DNA of 64,000 nt from an uncultured Lachnospiraceae bacterium (GTDB lineage Bacteria; Bacillota; Clostridia; Lachnospirales; Lachnospiraceae), in NCBI GenBank assembly GCA_934351835.1, contig CAKRJP010000004.1:62001-126000 (forward strand). The letters run 5' to 3'. Position numbers and translations under genes: made by a program. Below the pieces are notes generated by a model, which saw only the letters and a program-made list of their open reading frames with translations, was not told the origin of the DNA and ran no database searches. Below, piece after piece: positions 24,899-33,261 of the stretch (position 1 is the first letter of the stretch; each line of letters opens with the position of its first letter).

Positions 24899-27409
24899 AT
24901 GGCTGCAAAGTCAAAGAGACGCAGTAATACTAAAAAGACGGGCAATAAAAAGACAACGAGCAGAAAGTCGACAGCGAAAAGAAATGTTGAACAGAGTTTT
25001 ATCAGGGAAGAGATTGTTATCTGGTCGACACTGGCGGTCAGCATTCTGATGTTACTAAGCAATTTTGGAATGGGCGGATTTATCGGGGAAGCAATTTCAG
25101 GATTTTTGATTAAGATGTTGGGATTGGTGGCATATCTGTTCCCATTTGTGTTTTTTATTGTGGTAGCTTTTTGTTTTGCAAACAAGGGAAATGGAGAAGC
25201 ATATATAAAAACAACGGCCGGTATACTGGGAATGGTGCTGATCTGCACCTTTCTCCAACTGGTGCATGAAGCCGGCGGAAAGCTTGGAAACATTTTGGTC
25301 AGTCTGCTGACACCTGCGATCGGTACGGCTGGTACATATGTGGTAGTGATTATTTTGTTTATCATATGTCTGGTGGTGATTACTGGAAAGTCTGCACTTA
25401 GTGGTGTGAAGAATCAGAGTGGAAGAGCATACGAGAGAGCCAAAAAAGATGCAGCAAGGAGAAAAGAACTTTCAGAGACCAGAAGATTAGAGAGACAGAG
25501 ACTGAAAGAAGAAAAAATAATGCAGGTGGAGCCGGTAGAAGAAGATTGTGCTACCAGGAAGAGTACATTAAAAAAACGCCGGGATAATATTGTGGATGGC
25601 GTATCGTTTGATACAACTCTGAAAAAGACAGAGGCTGTTAAAAAGCCAAAGGTGAAGGAATTAAAGGCAGAGGTGGAACTGAAAGAGGCAGATCCGGTTA
25701 CATCAAAGGCTGATAAAAAACCTGAATTTGTAATCCACCGTGCCGAAGAACCTGAAGTATCAGATGCTTTGACAGGTAGTTCAATGGATCAGGAAACGGT
25801 AAAAGCAACTACTGAGATGGCAGACGCAGACAGTCGTGGACGCAACGCAAGAAAAGTTCCTAAGATGGATGCAGATCAGGCGGCAGGAGAGATGGCAGAG
25901 ATGGAAACTGCGGTTTCTGCGCATGAAAAAGCACCTAAGAAGAAATATAAATATCCGCCGCTATCTCTTTTGAAGAAAGGAAAACGCGGCGGTGGAGAAT
26001 CAGATAAGAGCCTGCGTGAGACAGCAATGAAACTCCAAAAGACACTGGAAACATTTGGTGTGAATGTAACGGTGACGAATGTAAGTTGCGGTCCGTCTGT
26101 TACACGGTATGAGCTTCAGCCTGAGATGGGAGTGAAGGTCAGTAAGATTGTCGGTCTGGCTGATGATATTAAACTAAATCTGGCGGCGGCAGATATCCGT
26201 ATCGAAGCACCGATCCCGGGGAAGGCGGCGGTAGGTATTGAGGTACCGAATAAAGAAAATTCTTCTGTTATGTTGAGAGATCTTCTGGAGTCCGCAGAAT
26301 TTCAGAACAGTGCATCTAAGATCTCCTTTGCGGTTGGTAAAGATATCGGAGGAAAAGTTGTTGTCACAGACATTGCGAAGATGCCGCATGTGCTGATTGC
26401 GGGAGCGACCGGTTCAGGTAAATCGGTATGCATTAATACGTTGATTATGAGCATTTTATATAAAGCGAAACCGGAAGAGGTTAAGTTGATCATGATTGAC
26501 CCGAAAGTTGTAGAATTGAGTGTATATAATGGGATACCGCATTTGATGATTCCTGTGGTGACGGATCCAAAGAAAGCTGCCGGAGCATTGAATTGGGCAG
26601 TTGCAGAGATGACACGCAGATATCAGGCGTTTGCTGAATATGGTGTCCGTGATATGAAAGGATATAACGAGAAGATAGAACATCTGTCGGGAGAGGACGG
26701 GGAAGAGCTGAAACCAATGCCACAGATAGTTATTATTGTAGATGAGCTTGCGGATCTTATGATGGTGGCACCTGGAGATGTGGAAGAAGCTATCTGCCGT
26801 CTGGCACAGCTTGCAAGAGCTGCCGGAATTCATCTGGTGCTTGCTACCCAGAGGCCGTCAGTAAATGTCATCACCGGACTGATCAAGGCAAATATGCCAT
26901 CGCGAATTGCATTTTCTGTTTCTTCGGGAGTAGACTCAAGAACCATTATTGATATGAATGGTGCAGAGAAGTTATTGGGAAAAGGTGATATGTTATTCTA
27001 TCCGTCAGGATATCAGAAACCGGCCAGAGTTCAGGGGTCTTTTGTCAGTGATCAGGAGATCCAGGATGTAGTAGATTTCTTGAAGAAAAGCAATGAAGAT
27101 GTTGCATACAATGAAGAAGTGGTCAACCATGTGAATACTGCGCAGGTAGGCGGAAGTAGTTCGCAGATCGCTTCAGAAGGGAATGAACGTGACGTGTATT
27201 TTGCAGATGCAGGTCGCCTCATTATAGATAAGGATAAGGCATCCATTGGAATGTTACAGCGTACATTTAAGATTGGATTCAACCGTGCGGCGAGGATTAT
27301 GGATCAGCTTTTCGAAGCAGGTGTTGTTGGTCCGGAAGAGGGAACGAAACCCAGGAAGGTCCTTATGACAGCAGGAGAATTTGATCAGTATGTATCCGAG
27401 AATGTCTAG
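24899..27409 (+). CDS. DNA translocase FtsK/SpoIIIE
   Basis: The 836-residue protein has a basic N-terminal tail, about four membrane segments (residues 40-165), a long charged linker (about 165-355), then the RecA-like motor: Walker A AGATGSGKS near residue 502, Walker B IVIIVDELADLMM near 612, and DSRTIID. A gamma winged-helix domain (about 770-830, KASIGMLQRTFKIGFNRAARIMDQL) reads KOPS/SRS-type polarity sequences. It pumps chromosomal DNA across septa in division or sporulation. One such gene usually serves both roles in Lachnospiraceae, an inference here. Confidence 0.96.
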   Translation: MAAKSKRRSNTKKTGNKKTTSRKSTAKRNVEQSFIREEIVIWSTLAVSILMLLSNFGMGGFIGEAISGFLIKMLGLVAYLFPFVFFIVVAFCFANKGNGEAYIKTTAGILGMVLICTFLQLVHEAGGKLGNILVSLLTPAIGTAGTYVVVIILFIICLVVITGKSALSGVKNQSGRAYERAKKDAARRKELSETRRLERQRLKEEKIMQVEPVEEDCATRKSTLKKRRDNIVDGVSFDTTLKKTEAVKKPKVKELKAEVELKEADPVTSKADKKPEFVIHRAEEPEVSDALTGSSMDQETVKATTEMADADSRGRNARKVPKMDADQAAGEMAEMETAVSAHEKAPKKKYKYPPLSLLKKGKRGGGESDKSLRETAMKLQKTLETFGVNVTVTNVSCGPSVTRYELQPEMGVKVSKIVGLADDIKLNLAAADIRIEAPIPGKAAVGIEVPNKENSSVMLRDLLESAEFQNSASKISFAVGKDIGGKVVVTDIAKMPHVLIAGATGSGKSVCINTLIMSILYKAKPEEVKLIMIDPKVVELSVYNGIPHLMIPVVTDPKKAAGALNWAVAEMTRRYQAFAEYGVRDMKGYNEKIEHLSGEDGEELKPMPQIVIIVDELADLMMVAPGDVEEAICRLAQLARAAGIHLVLATQRPSVNVITGLIKANMPSRIAFSVSSGVDSRTIIDMNGAEKLLGKGDMLFYPSGYQKPARVQGSFVSDQEIQDVVDFLKKSNEDVAYNEEVVNHVNTAQVGGSSSQIASEGNERDVYFADAGRLIIDKDKASIGMLQRTFKIGFNRAARIMDQLFEAGVVGPEEGTKPRKVLMTAGEFDQYVSENV

Positions 27410-27451
27410 GAGCACATTAATGTAGAATGAAAAAGAAAGGGTTTTGGAATT

Positions 27452-29122
27452 ATGAAAACAGATATTCAGATTGCACAGGAAGCAGAAATGAAGCATATCA
27501 AAGAAGTCGCTGCATCGATTGGAATCGAAGAGAACGACTTGGAAATGTATGGTAAATACAAAGCGAAACTTTCGAATGATCTGTGGAATAAGATTAAAGA
27601 CAACGAAGACGGTAAACTGGTATTAGTAACTGCAATTAACCCGACCCCGGCCGGAGAGGGAAAGACAACAACTACGATCGGTCTTGGACAGGCTCTTGCA
27701 AAGATGGACAAAAAAGCAGTGATCGCACTGCGCGAACCATCTCTTGGCCCTTGTTTTGGTATCAAAGGCGGTGCTGCAGGCGGTGGATATGCACAGGTGG
27801 TTCCGATGGAGGATCTGAACCTTCATTTTACAGGAGATTTTCATGCAATTACGTCCGCAAATAACCTGTTAGCAGCAATGTTAGATAACCATATCCAACA
27901 GGGAAATGCTCTTCAGATTGATCCGCGCCAGGTAGTATGGAAACGATGCATGGATATGAACGACAGAAGCCTTCGTAATATTGTGGTAGGACTTGGAAGA
28001 AAAGTTGATGGAATGGTAAGAGAAGACCATTTTGTGATCACTGTTGCTTCTGAGATTATGGCAATCCTCTGTCTTGCAAATGATATTAATGATTTAAAAG
28101 AACGCCTCGGAAAGATCATCGTGGCATATACATTCGGCGGGGATCCTGTAACTGCAGATGATCTTCATGCTACGGGAGCTATGACAGCTTTGTTAAAGGA
28201 TGCAATCAAGCCAAACCTGATTCAGACACTGGAACACACACCGGCACTGGTACATGGAGGTCCATTTGCAAATATTGCACATGGATGTAACAGTGTGCAG
28301 GCAACAAAGATGGCATTAAAACTTGGAGATATCGCAATTACAGAGGCGGGATTTGGTGCTGACCTTGGTGCAGAGAAATTTATGGATATCAAATGCAGAA
28401 AAGCAGGTTTGAAACCAGATGCTGTAGTTTTGGTTGCAACTGTACGTGCTTTGAAGTATAATGGTGGGGTTGCTAAAGCAGACCTTGGTGAGGAAAATCT
28501 GGAAGCACTGAAGAAAGGTATCGTAAACCTGGAAAAGCATATTGAGAATATTCAGAAATATGGGGTACCAGTGATCGTTACATTGAATTCATTTGTTTCA
28601 GATACTGATGCGGAGAATGAATTTATCCGTAAATTCTGTGAAGAACGCGGATGTGAATTCGCTCTTTCAGAAGTATGGGAAAAAGGTGGAGAAGGTGGAA
28701 TAGCTCTTGCAGAGAAAGTATTAGATACACTCGAGAATAAAGAAAGTCGTTTCCACCCATTATATGAGGACGGATTATCATTAAAAGAGAAAATCGAAAA
28801 AATCGCTACAGAGATTTACGGAGCAGACGGGGTGGTTTATGAACCGGCAGCTTCAAAACAGTTAGCAAAGATTGAAACAATGGGGTATGGAGACCTGCCA
28901 ATCTGTATGGCGAAGAATCAGTATTCCCTTTCTGATGATGATAAGAAACTGGGACGTCCGACAGGTTTTGATATACATATTCGTGAAGTGTATGTAAATG
29001 CAGGTGCAGGATTTGTAGTTGCTCTTACAGGTGCGATTATGACAATGCCTGGATTGCCGAAGGTACCGGCTGCAAATGGCATTGATGTTACAGAAGATGG
29101 AAAAATAACAGGATTATTTTAG
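27452..29122 (+). CDS. fhs: Formate-tetrahydrofolate ligase
   Basis: At 556 residues this is the usual length. The P-loop TPAGEGKTTTTIGL (about residues 65-78), the REPSLGPCFGIKGGAAGGGYAQV region and FTGDFHAITSANNLLAA (given in parts) are hallmark blocks. The enzyme makes 10-formyl-THF from formate, ATP and THF, supplying one-carbon units for purines and, in acetogens, the methyl branch of the Wood-Ljungdahl pathway; no other pathway genes are present here. It has GAAAGGG upstream and 42 nt separate it from ftsK. Confidence 0.98.
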   Translation: MKTDIQIAQEAEMKHIKEVAASIGIEENDLEMYGKYKAKLSNDLWNKIKDNEDGKLVLVTAINPTPAGEGKTTTTIGLGQALAKMDKKAVIALREPSLGPCFGIKGGAAGGGYAQVVPMEDLNLHFTGDFHAITSANNLLAAMLDNHIQQGNALQIDPRQVVWKRCMDMNDRSLRNIVVGLGRKVDGMVREDHFVITVASEIMAILCLANDINDLKERLGKIIVAYTFGGDPVTADDLHATGAMTALLKDAIKPNLIQTLEHTPALVHGGPFANIAHGCNSVQATKMALKLGDIAITEAGFGADLGAEKFMDIKCRKAGLKPDAVVLVATVRALKYNGGVAKADLGEENLEALKKGIVNLEKHIENIQKYGVPVIVTLNSFVSDTDAENEFIRKFCEERGCEFALSEVWEKGGEGGIALAEKVLDTLENKESRFHPLYEDGLSLKEKIEKIATEIYGADGVVYEPAASKQLAKIETMGYGDLPICMAKNQYSLSDDDKKLGRPTGFDIHIREVYVNAGAGFVVALTGAIMTMPGLPKVPAANGIDVTEDGKITGLF

Positions 29123-29132
29123 AAGGTAGTAG

Positions 29133-29149
29133 TGAAACGGGAGGTTTCA
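29133..29149 (+). promoter_or_regulatory. Small hairpin presenting the Shine-Dalgarno in its loop
   Basis: TGAAAC (29133-29138) pairs with GTTTCA (29144-29149) around loop GGGAG, so the ribosome-binding sequence GGGAGG for ATG 29154 lies mostly in the loop. Confidence 0.5.
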
Positions 29150-29153
29150 TAGA

Positions 29154-30593
29154 ATGAAATGTAGATATTGCGGGGCTGCAATACCTGATGGTGCATTACG
29201 CTGCAGCAGATGTGGAAATGAAGTGCGTATTGTACCGGATTATAACCCTTTGGATGACATGCTTACGGCACATATCAGAGGTGCGATCAGCGAAGAGGAC
29301 GAGGGATACGAAGAGTATATGAGTTATGTAGAGAACGAGCCTCAGAGAAATCGCGTGAATAATGTGCAGAGAAATAATGTACAGAGAAACAGCGCACAGA
29401 GAAATAATGCACAGAGAAATAGTACAGGACGAACTCAGCATAGCCGTTCGGATGTAAGAAGATCAGGCGCAGGCAGAACAAATACCGGTACCGGACGTAG
29501 TGCTGCCGCAAACAGCAGAGATTCAGCGAATCGTTCAATGACTCCGGAAGAGCGGGAACGCAGACGCAGAAGAGCTGAAAAACGACGCGAGATGAAGCGA
29601 AGAAAAAGAAGACGTCTGATCATGATCATGCTGCTTATATTGGTTGCTATCATAGGCGGTGGAGTGCTGATCTATCAGAATTCTTATACGGGTATTGTCA
29701 AAAAGGGATATAAAGCAATCAGTAAAAGTGAATATGATAATGCAGCGGCTTACTTTAATAAGGCAATCAAAAAGAATCAGAAAAAGGCAAATGCATATTC
29801 TGGTCTCGCGCAAGTCTACATGAGTAAAGGAGATGCAGATTCGGCAGAAAAAGTATTTACGGATGCGATAGATGCACAACCGGATAATGCGGACATTTAT
29901 GAGGCTTGTATACAGTTTTACATTGATAGTGAGCAACAGGCAGAGATTCCGTTGCTTTTGGATGAGGCTAGCGATGCGGTAGTTTCAACATTGTCGGATT
30001 ATGTTGTGAAAGTCCCTAAGTTCAGTTTGGATGATACCGAAATATTTGATGATGTGCAGGAAGTTTCTTTATCGGCAGGTGAAGGAGATACCATTTATTA
30101 CACGACAGATGGAAAGAACCCTACTGTAAAGAGCAAAAAATACAGCAAACCGATTCAACTGAGTGAGGGAAAAACGACTGTCAAAGCGATTGCTGTTAAC
30201 TCAGATGGAATTCCGAGCATGGCAGAGACGAAGAAATATAAAGTTGAACTTCCGGTAGAGGATGCACCTGCAGTATCACCGTCGACAGGACAGTATACGA
30301 CGGCCACAAAGATACAGATTAAGGTCCCGGATGGATATGAGGCATATTATACGATGGATGGGACTGACCCGACAACGGCATCTTACAAATATACAGAAGC
30401 CATCGATATGCCGGAAGGAGAGACGATCTTCAAGGCTATTCTTGTAAATAAAAAAGGAAAAACCAGTGGAATCACGACGAGAAATTACACACTCGAGTCT
30501 GGAGAGGTTTCAAGTGACAGTTCAACAGGTGATTGGTATGGCAATTCCGATAGCGATAATGCCGATAATTCCGCGACATCGTCGGATTATTAA
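29154..30593 (+). CDS. Zinc-ribbon, membrane-anchored protein with TPR and chitobiase/beta-hexosaminidase C-terminal-type repeats
   Basis: The 479-residue mosaic begins with a zinc ribbon (C3, C6, C17, C20), followed by an acidic stretch and an Asn/Gln/Arg-rich tandem repeat (about 69-88). A very basic region (KRREMKRRKRRR) precedes a single membrane segment at about 155-175. TPR-like helices (about 180-265) and two Fn3-associated CHB_HEX_C_1-type repeats follow (YYTTDGKNPT and YYTMDGTDPT, each ending in TTVKAI or TIFKAI). A Ser/Asp-rich tail ends the protein. Topology suggests the zinc ribbon inside and the TPR and beta repeats outside. Function is unknown. Confidence 0.8.
   Translation: MKCRYCGAAIPDGALRCSRCGNEVRIVPDYNPLDDMLTAHIRGAISEEDEGYEEYMSYVENEPQRNRVNNVQRNNVQRNSAQRNNAQRNSTGRTQHSRSDVRRSGAGRTNTGTGRSAAANSRDSANRSMTPEERERRRRRAEKRREMKRRKRRRLIMIMLLILVAIIGGGVLIYQNSYTGIVKKGYKAISKSEYDNAAAYFNKAIKKNQKKANAYSGLAQVYMSKGDADSAEKVFTDAIDAQPDNADIYEACIQFYIDSEQQAEIPLLLDEASDAVVSTLSDYVVKVPKFSLDDTEIFDDVQEVSLSAGEGDTIYYTTDGKNPTVKSKKYSKPIQLSEGKTTVKAIAVNSDGIPSMAETKKYKVELPVEDAPAVSPSTGQYTTATKIQIKVPDGYEAYYTMDGTDPTTASYKYTEAIDMPEGETIFKAILVNKKGKTSGITTRNYTLESGEVSSDSSTGDWYGNSDSDNADNSATSSDY
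29358..29417 (+). repeat. 15-bp in-frame tandem repeat (4 copies) in the zinc-ribbon gene
   Basis: Four copies of an AATAATGTGCAGAGA-like unit start at 29358, 29373, 29388 and 29403, encoding N-[NS]-[VA]-Q-R. A degenerate fifth follows. Unit changes keep the reading frame. Confidence 0.85.
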
Positions 30594-30626
30594 CGAGAGC
30601 AAAGAAAATTAAATGAAAAAATACTT

Positions 30627-30674
30627 AAAAAGTGGTTGAAAACCGCATGAGAATGCGGTCTTTAATCACTTTTT
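30627..30674 (+). terminator. 22-bp GNRA-capped hairpin, probably a bidirectional terminator
   Basis: The arm at 30627-30648 pairs with 30653-30674 with one mismatch and two G-T pairs, capped by a GAGA tetraloop. The 5' A-run and 3' T-run would serve termination on either strand. Confidence 0.85.
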
Positions 30675-30712
30675 CTGTTAAATGCGAGACAAACAGAGTA
30701 TTTTTTTAATTA

Positions 30713-30726
30713 GTTTTCAACCACTT
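30713..30726 (+). repeat. 14-nt segment complementary to the 5' arm of the preceding hairpin
   Basis: GTTTTCAACCACTT at 30713-30726 is the exact reverse complement of 30630-30643, inside the 5' arm of the hairpin at 30627-30674, allowing an alternative pairing in a read-through RNA. Confidence 0.7.
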
Positions 30727-30730
30727 GAAA

Positions 30731-30766
30731 TTTGTCTTTTCATAGCATATCATGTATAAAGACAAA
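30731..30766 (+). promoter_or_regulatory. nfnAB promoter spanned by a 9-bp inverted repeat
   Basis: TTGTCT (30732-30737), 17 bp, TATAAA with upstream TG (30755-30760) forms a promoter. TTTGTCTTT (30731-30739) and AAAGACAAA (30758-30766) are perfect inverted repeats 18 nt apart, overlapping both hexamers. It does not match the Rex consensus. Confidence 0.5.
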
Positions 30767-30783
30767 GTAATAGGAGGACGGTT

Positions 30784-31674
30784 ATGTACAAAATTGTAAA
30801 GGCCAGAAAGTTGGCAGATATTATATGTCTGATGGAGGTAGAAGCCCCAAGAGTAGCGAAACACTGCCTTCCGGGACAGTTTGTAATTGTAAGTGTAGAT
30901 GAGAAGAGTGAACGTATTCCACTGACAATTTGTGACTATAACAGAGAGGCTGAAACCATTACAATCGTATTTCAGTTGGTAGGAGCTTCCACACATAAAA
31001 TGGCAGAATTGAAAGAGGGAGATTATTTTAGAGATTTTATGGGACCTCTTGGAAATCCATCTGAATTTGTGGAGCAGGATGTGGAAGAACTGAAGAAGAA
31101 AAAGTTTTTATTTGTAGCCGGAGGAGTCGGAGCGGCACCTGTATATCCACAGGTGAAATGGATGAAAGAACATGGCGTAGATGTAGATGTAATCGTAGGT
31201 GCCAAGAATAAAGATCTTGTGATTTTAGAGGATGAGATGCGTGCAGTCGCAGCCAACTACTATCCTTGTACAGATGATGGGTCTTATGGACATGCAGGTA
31301 TGGTTACAACAATGATTGAAAAACTGGTTAAAGAAGAAGGAAAACATTACGATGAATGTATTGCTATCGGACCGGTGATCATGATGAAATTTGTATGCAA
31401 GCTGACAAAGGAATTGGGAATTCCGACAATAGTCAGTATGAACCCAATCATGGTAGATGGTACAGGTATGTGCGGAGCCTGCCGTCTGATCGTAGGTGAT
31501 GAGATTAAATTTGCATGTATTGACGGACCTGAATTTGACGGACATCTGGTAGATTTTGACAGTGCGATGAAGAGACAGCAGATGTATAAGACGAAAGAAG
31601 GACGTGCCAAATTAAAGGCATTAGAAGGTGACACACACCACGGTGGATGTGGTCATTGCGGAGGTGACGAGTAA
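30784..31674 (+). CDS. nfnA: NfnA subunit: FAD/NAD-binding protein of NADH-dependent ferredoxin:NADP+ oxidoreductase
   Basis: The 296-residue ferredoxin reductase-like protein has an N-terminal FAD domain (IPLTICDYN), an NAD domain (FVAGGVGAAPVYPQVKWM near residue 100), and a C-terminal [2Fe-2S] region DGTGMCGACRLIVGD...FACIDGPEFDG with one Asp and three Cys. With the next gene it forms the electron-bifurcating Nfn transhydrogenase, coupling NADPH, NAD+ and ferredoxin. The C terminus carries an extra HHGGCGHCGG tail. Its stop overlaps the nfnB start. Older annotations call it dihydroorotate dehydrogenase electron-transfer or sulfide dehydrogenase subunit. Confidence 0.9.
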   Translation: MYKIVKARKLADIICLMEVEAPRVAKHCLPGQFVIVSVDEKSERIPLTICDYNREAETITIVFQLVGASTHKMAELKEGDYFRDFMGPLGNPSEFVEQDVEELKKKKFLFVAGGVGAAPVYPQVKWMKEHGVDVDVIVGAKNKDLVILEDEMRAVAANYYPCTDDGSYGHAGMVTTMIEKLVKEEGKHYDECIAIGPVIMMKFVCKLTKELGIPTIVSMNPIMVDGTGMCGACRLIVGDEIKFACIDGPEFDGHLVDFDSAMKRQQMYKTKEGRAKLKALEGDTHHGGCGHCGGDE

Positions 31675-33062
31675 TGATAAAGGCAGAGAGAGTACCTGTA
31701 AGAGAGCAGGACCCAAAAGTAAGAGCAAGAAACTTCGAAGAAGTTTGCTATGGATATAATAAAGAAGAGGCAGTTGCAGAGGCAAGCCGTTGCTTAAACT
31801 GTAAGAACCCACAGTGTAGAAAAGGATGTCCGGTATCTGTAAATATTCCGGGATTCATTCAGAGATTAAAAGACGGAGACGTAGAAGGTGCATACCAGGC
31901 AATCAGCGAGGCTTCTTCACTCCCGGCAGTCTGTGGTCGTGTGTGCCCACAGGAGTCACAATGTGAGAGTAAATGTGTGCTTGGAATTAAAGGAGATGCA
32001 ATCTCTATCGGTAAGTTAGAGCGATTTGTAGCAGATTATGCACTGGATAATGATATCAAACCTGAAAAACCAGAAAAGACAAATGGACATAGAATTGCTG
32101 TTATCGGATCAGGACCTTCAGGACTGACCTGCGCAGGTGATCTTGCAAAACTTGGCTATGAGGTTACTGTATTTGAGACACTTCAGGAACTGGGAGGTGT
32201 ACTGGTATATGGTATTCCGGAGTTCCGTCTTCCGAAGAAGAAAGTCGTGATGCGTGAGATTGAAAAATTAAAGGATCTTGGGGTAGAGTTTGAGACAAAT
32301 GTTGTAATCGGACGTTCTGTAACAGTCGATCAGTTACTGGATGAAGAAGGTTATGAGGCTGTTTACATAGGATCCGGTGCCGGACTTCCGACATTCATGG
32401 GAATTCCGGGAGAGATGGCAAATGGAGTATTCTCTGCAAATGAGTATCTGACAAGAAGTAACCTGATGAAGGCGTTTGATGCAAACTATGAGACTCCGAT
32501 CATTGCGGGAGATAAGGTAGCTGTTATTGGCGGCGGAAATGTGGCAATGGACGTTGCAAGAACAGCACTCCGTCTTGGCGGCTCAGAAGTGCATATCGTC
32601 TACAGACGTGGCGAGGAAGAATTACCGGCCCGTGTAGAAGAAGTACACCATGCAAAAGAAGAAGGCGTCATTTTTGATCTTCTTACAACACCGACAGAGA
32701 TCCTTGTAGATGACAATGGATGGGTAAGAGGTATGAAACTGGTTCGTATGGAACTTGGTGAGCCGGATGCATCCGGAAGAAGAAGACCAAAAGAGATTCC
32801 GGGATCTGAGTATGAGATGGAACTGGATACGGTTATCATGTCACTTGGAACTTCTCCTAACCCACTGATCGCTTCTACGACAAAAGGATTAGAGACCAAT
32901 GCTAAGAAATGTATCTTGGTAAAAGAGGAGAACGGACAGACATCCAGAGTACCGGTATTCGCAGGTGGAGATGCGGTAACAGGTGCAGCTACGGTTATTC
33001 TGGCGATGGGAGCCGGAAAAGCAGCAGCTAAGGGTATCGATGATCTGTTTAACGGAAGATAA
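31674..33062 (+). CDS. nfnB: NfnB subunit: glutamate synthase small-subunit-like NADPH oxidoreductase
   Basis: The 462-residue protein has an N-terminal domain with two Cys-rich cluster motifs (CLNCKNPQCRKGCPV and CGRVCPQESQCESKC), an FAD-binding GSGPSGLTCAGDLAKLGYEVTVFE (split: GSGPSGL..), an NADPH-binding GGGNVAMDVARTALRLGG, and the final FAD contact GGDAVTGAATVILAMGAGK. In Nfn, the bifurcating FAD and two [4Fe-4S] clusters lie in this subunit. The alternative is an orphan NADPH-glutamate synthase small subunit, but pairing with nfnA by a 1-nt overlap supports Nfn. Confidence 0.9.
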   Translation: MIKAERVPVREQDPKVRARNFEEVCYGYNKEEAVAEASRCLNCKNPQCRKGCPVSVNIPGFIQRLKDGDVEGAYQAISEASSLPAVCGRVCPQESQCESKCVLGIKGDAISIGKLERFVADYALDNDIKPEKPEKTNGHRIAVIGSGPSGLTCAGDLAKLGYEVTVFETLQELGGVLVYGIPEFRLPKKKVVMREIEKLKDLGVEFETNVVIGRSVTVDQLLDEEGYEAVYIGSGAGLPTFMGIPGEMANGVFSANEYLTRSNLMKAFDANYETPIIAGDKVAVIGGGNVAMDVARTALRLGGSEVHIVYRRGEEELPARVEEVHHAKEEGVIFDLLTTPTEILVDDNGWVRGMKLVRMELGEPDASGRRRPKEIPGSEYEMELDTVIMSLGTSPNPLIASTTKGLETNAKKCILVKEENGQTSRVPVFAGGDAVTGAATVILAMGAGKAAAKGIDDLFNGR

Positions 33063-33098
33063 CAGAGGAGAAGATAATCCTTAACGGAAGATAACAGA
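33049..33098 (+). repeat. 18-bp direct repeat duplicating the end of nfnB
   Basis: TTAACGGAAGATAACAGA occurs at 33049-33066, covering the last nfnB codons and stop, and again at 33081-33098. Confidence 0.85.
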
Positions 33099-33118
33099 TA
33101 AAATAAGAAAAGTCTGCA

Positions 33119-33155
33119 GGCAGTTCATAAAAGAAATTTTATGGACTGCTTTTTA
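33119..33155 (+). terminator. Terminator after nfnAB
   Basis: GCAGTTCATAAAA (33120-33132) pairs with TTTTATGGACTGC (33137-33149), 13 bp with one G-T pair and a GAAA tetraloop, then TTTTTAT. Confidence 0.93.
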
Positions 33156-33203
33156 TATGGGGGTTTTGATGATTGGGCAGTACTGCCTTTCCATGGATTG
33201 TAA

Positions 33204-33232
33204 TTGACTTTTTTGCAAGATTGAGGTATGAT
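33204..33232 (+). promoter_or_regulatory. SigmaA promoter of the TAXI-gltS unit
   Basis: TTGACT (33204-33209), 17 bp, TATGAT (33227-33232). Confidence 0.7.
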
Positions 33233-33261
33233 TTATTCATTATTTGAAAAGAGGTGGACCA

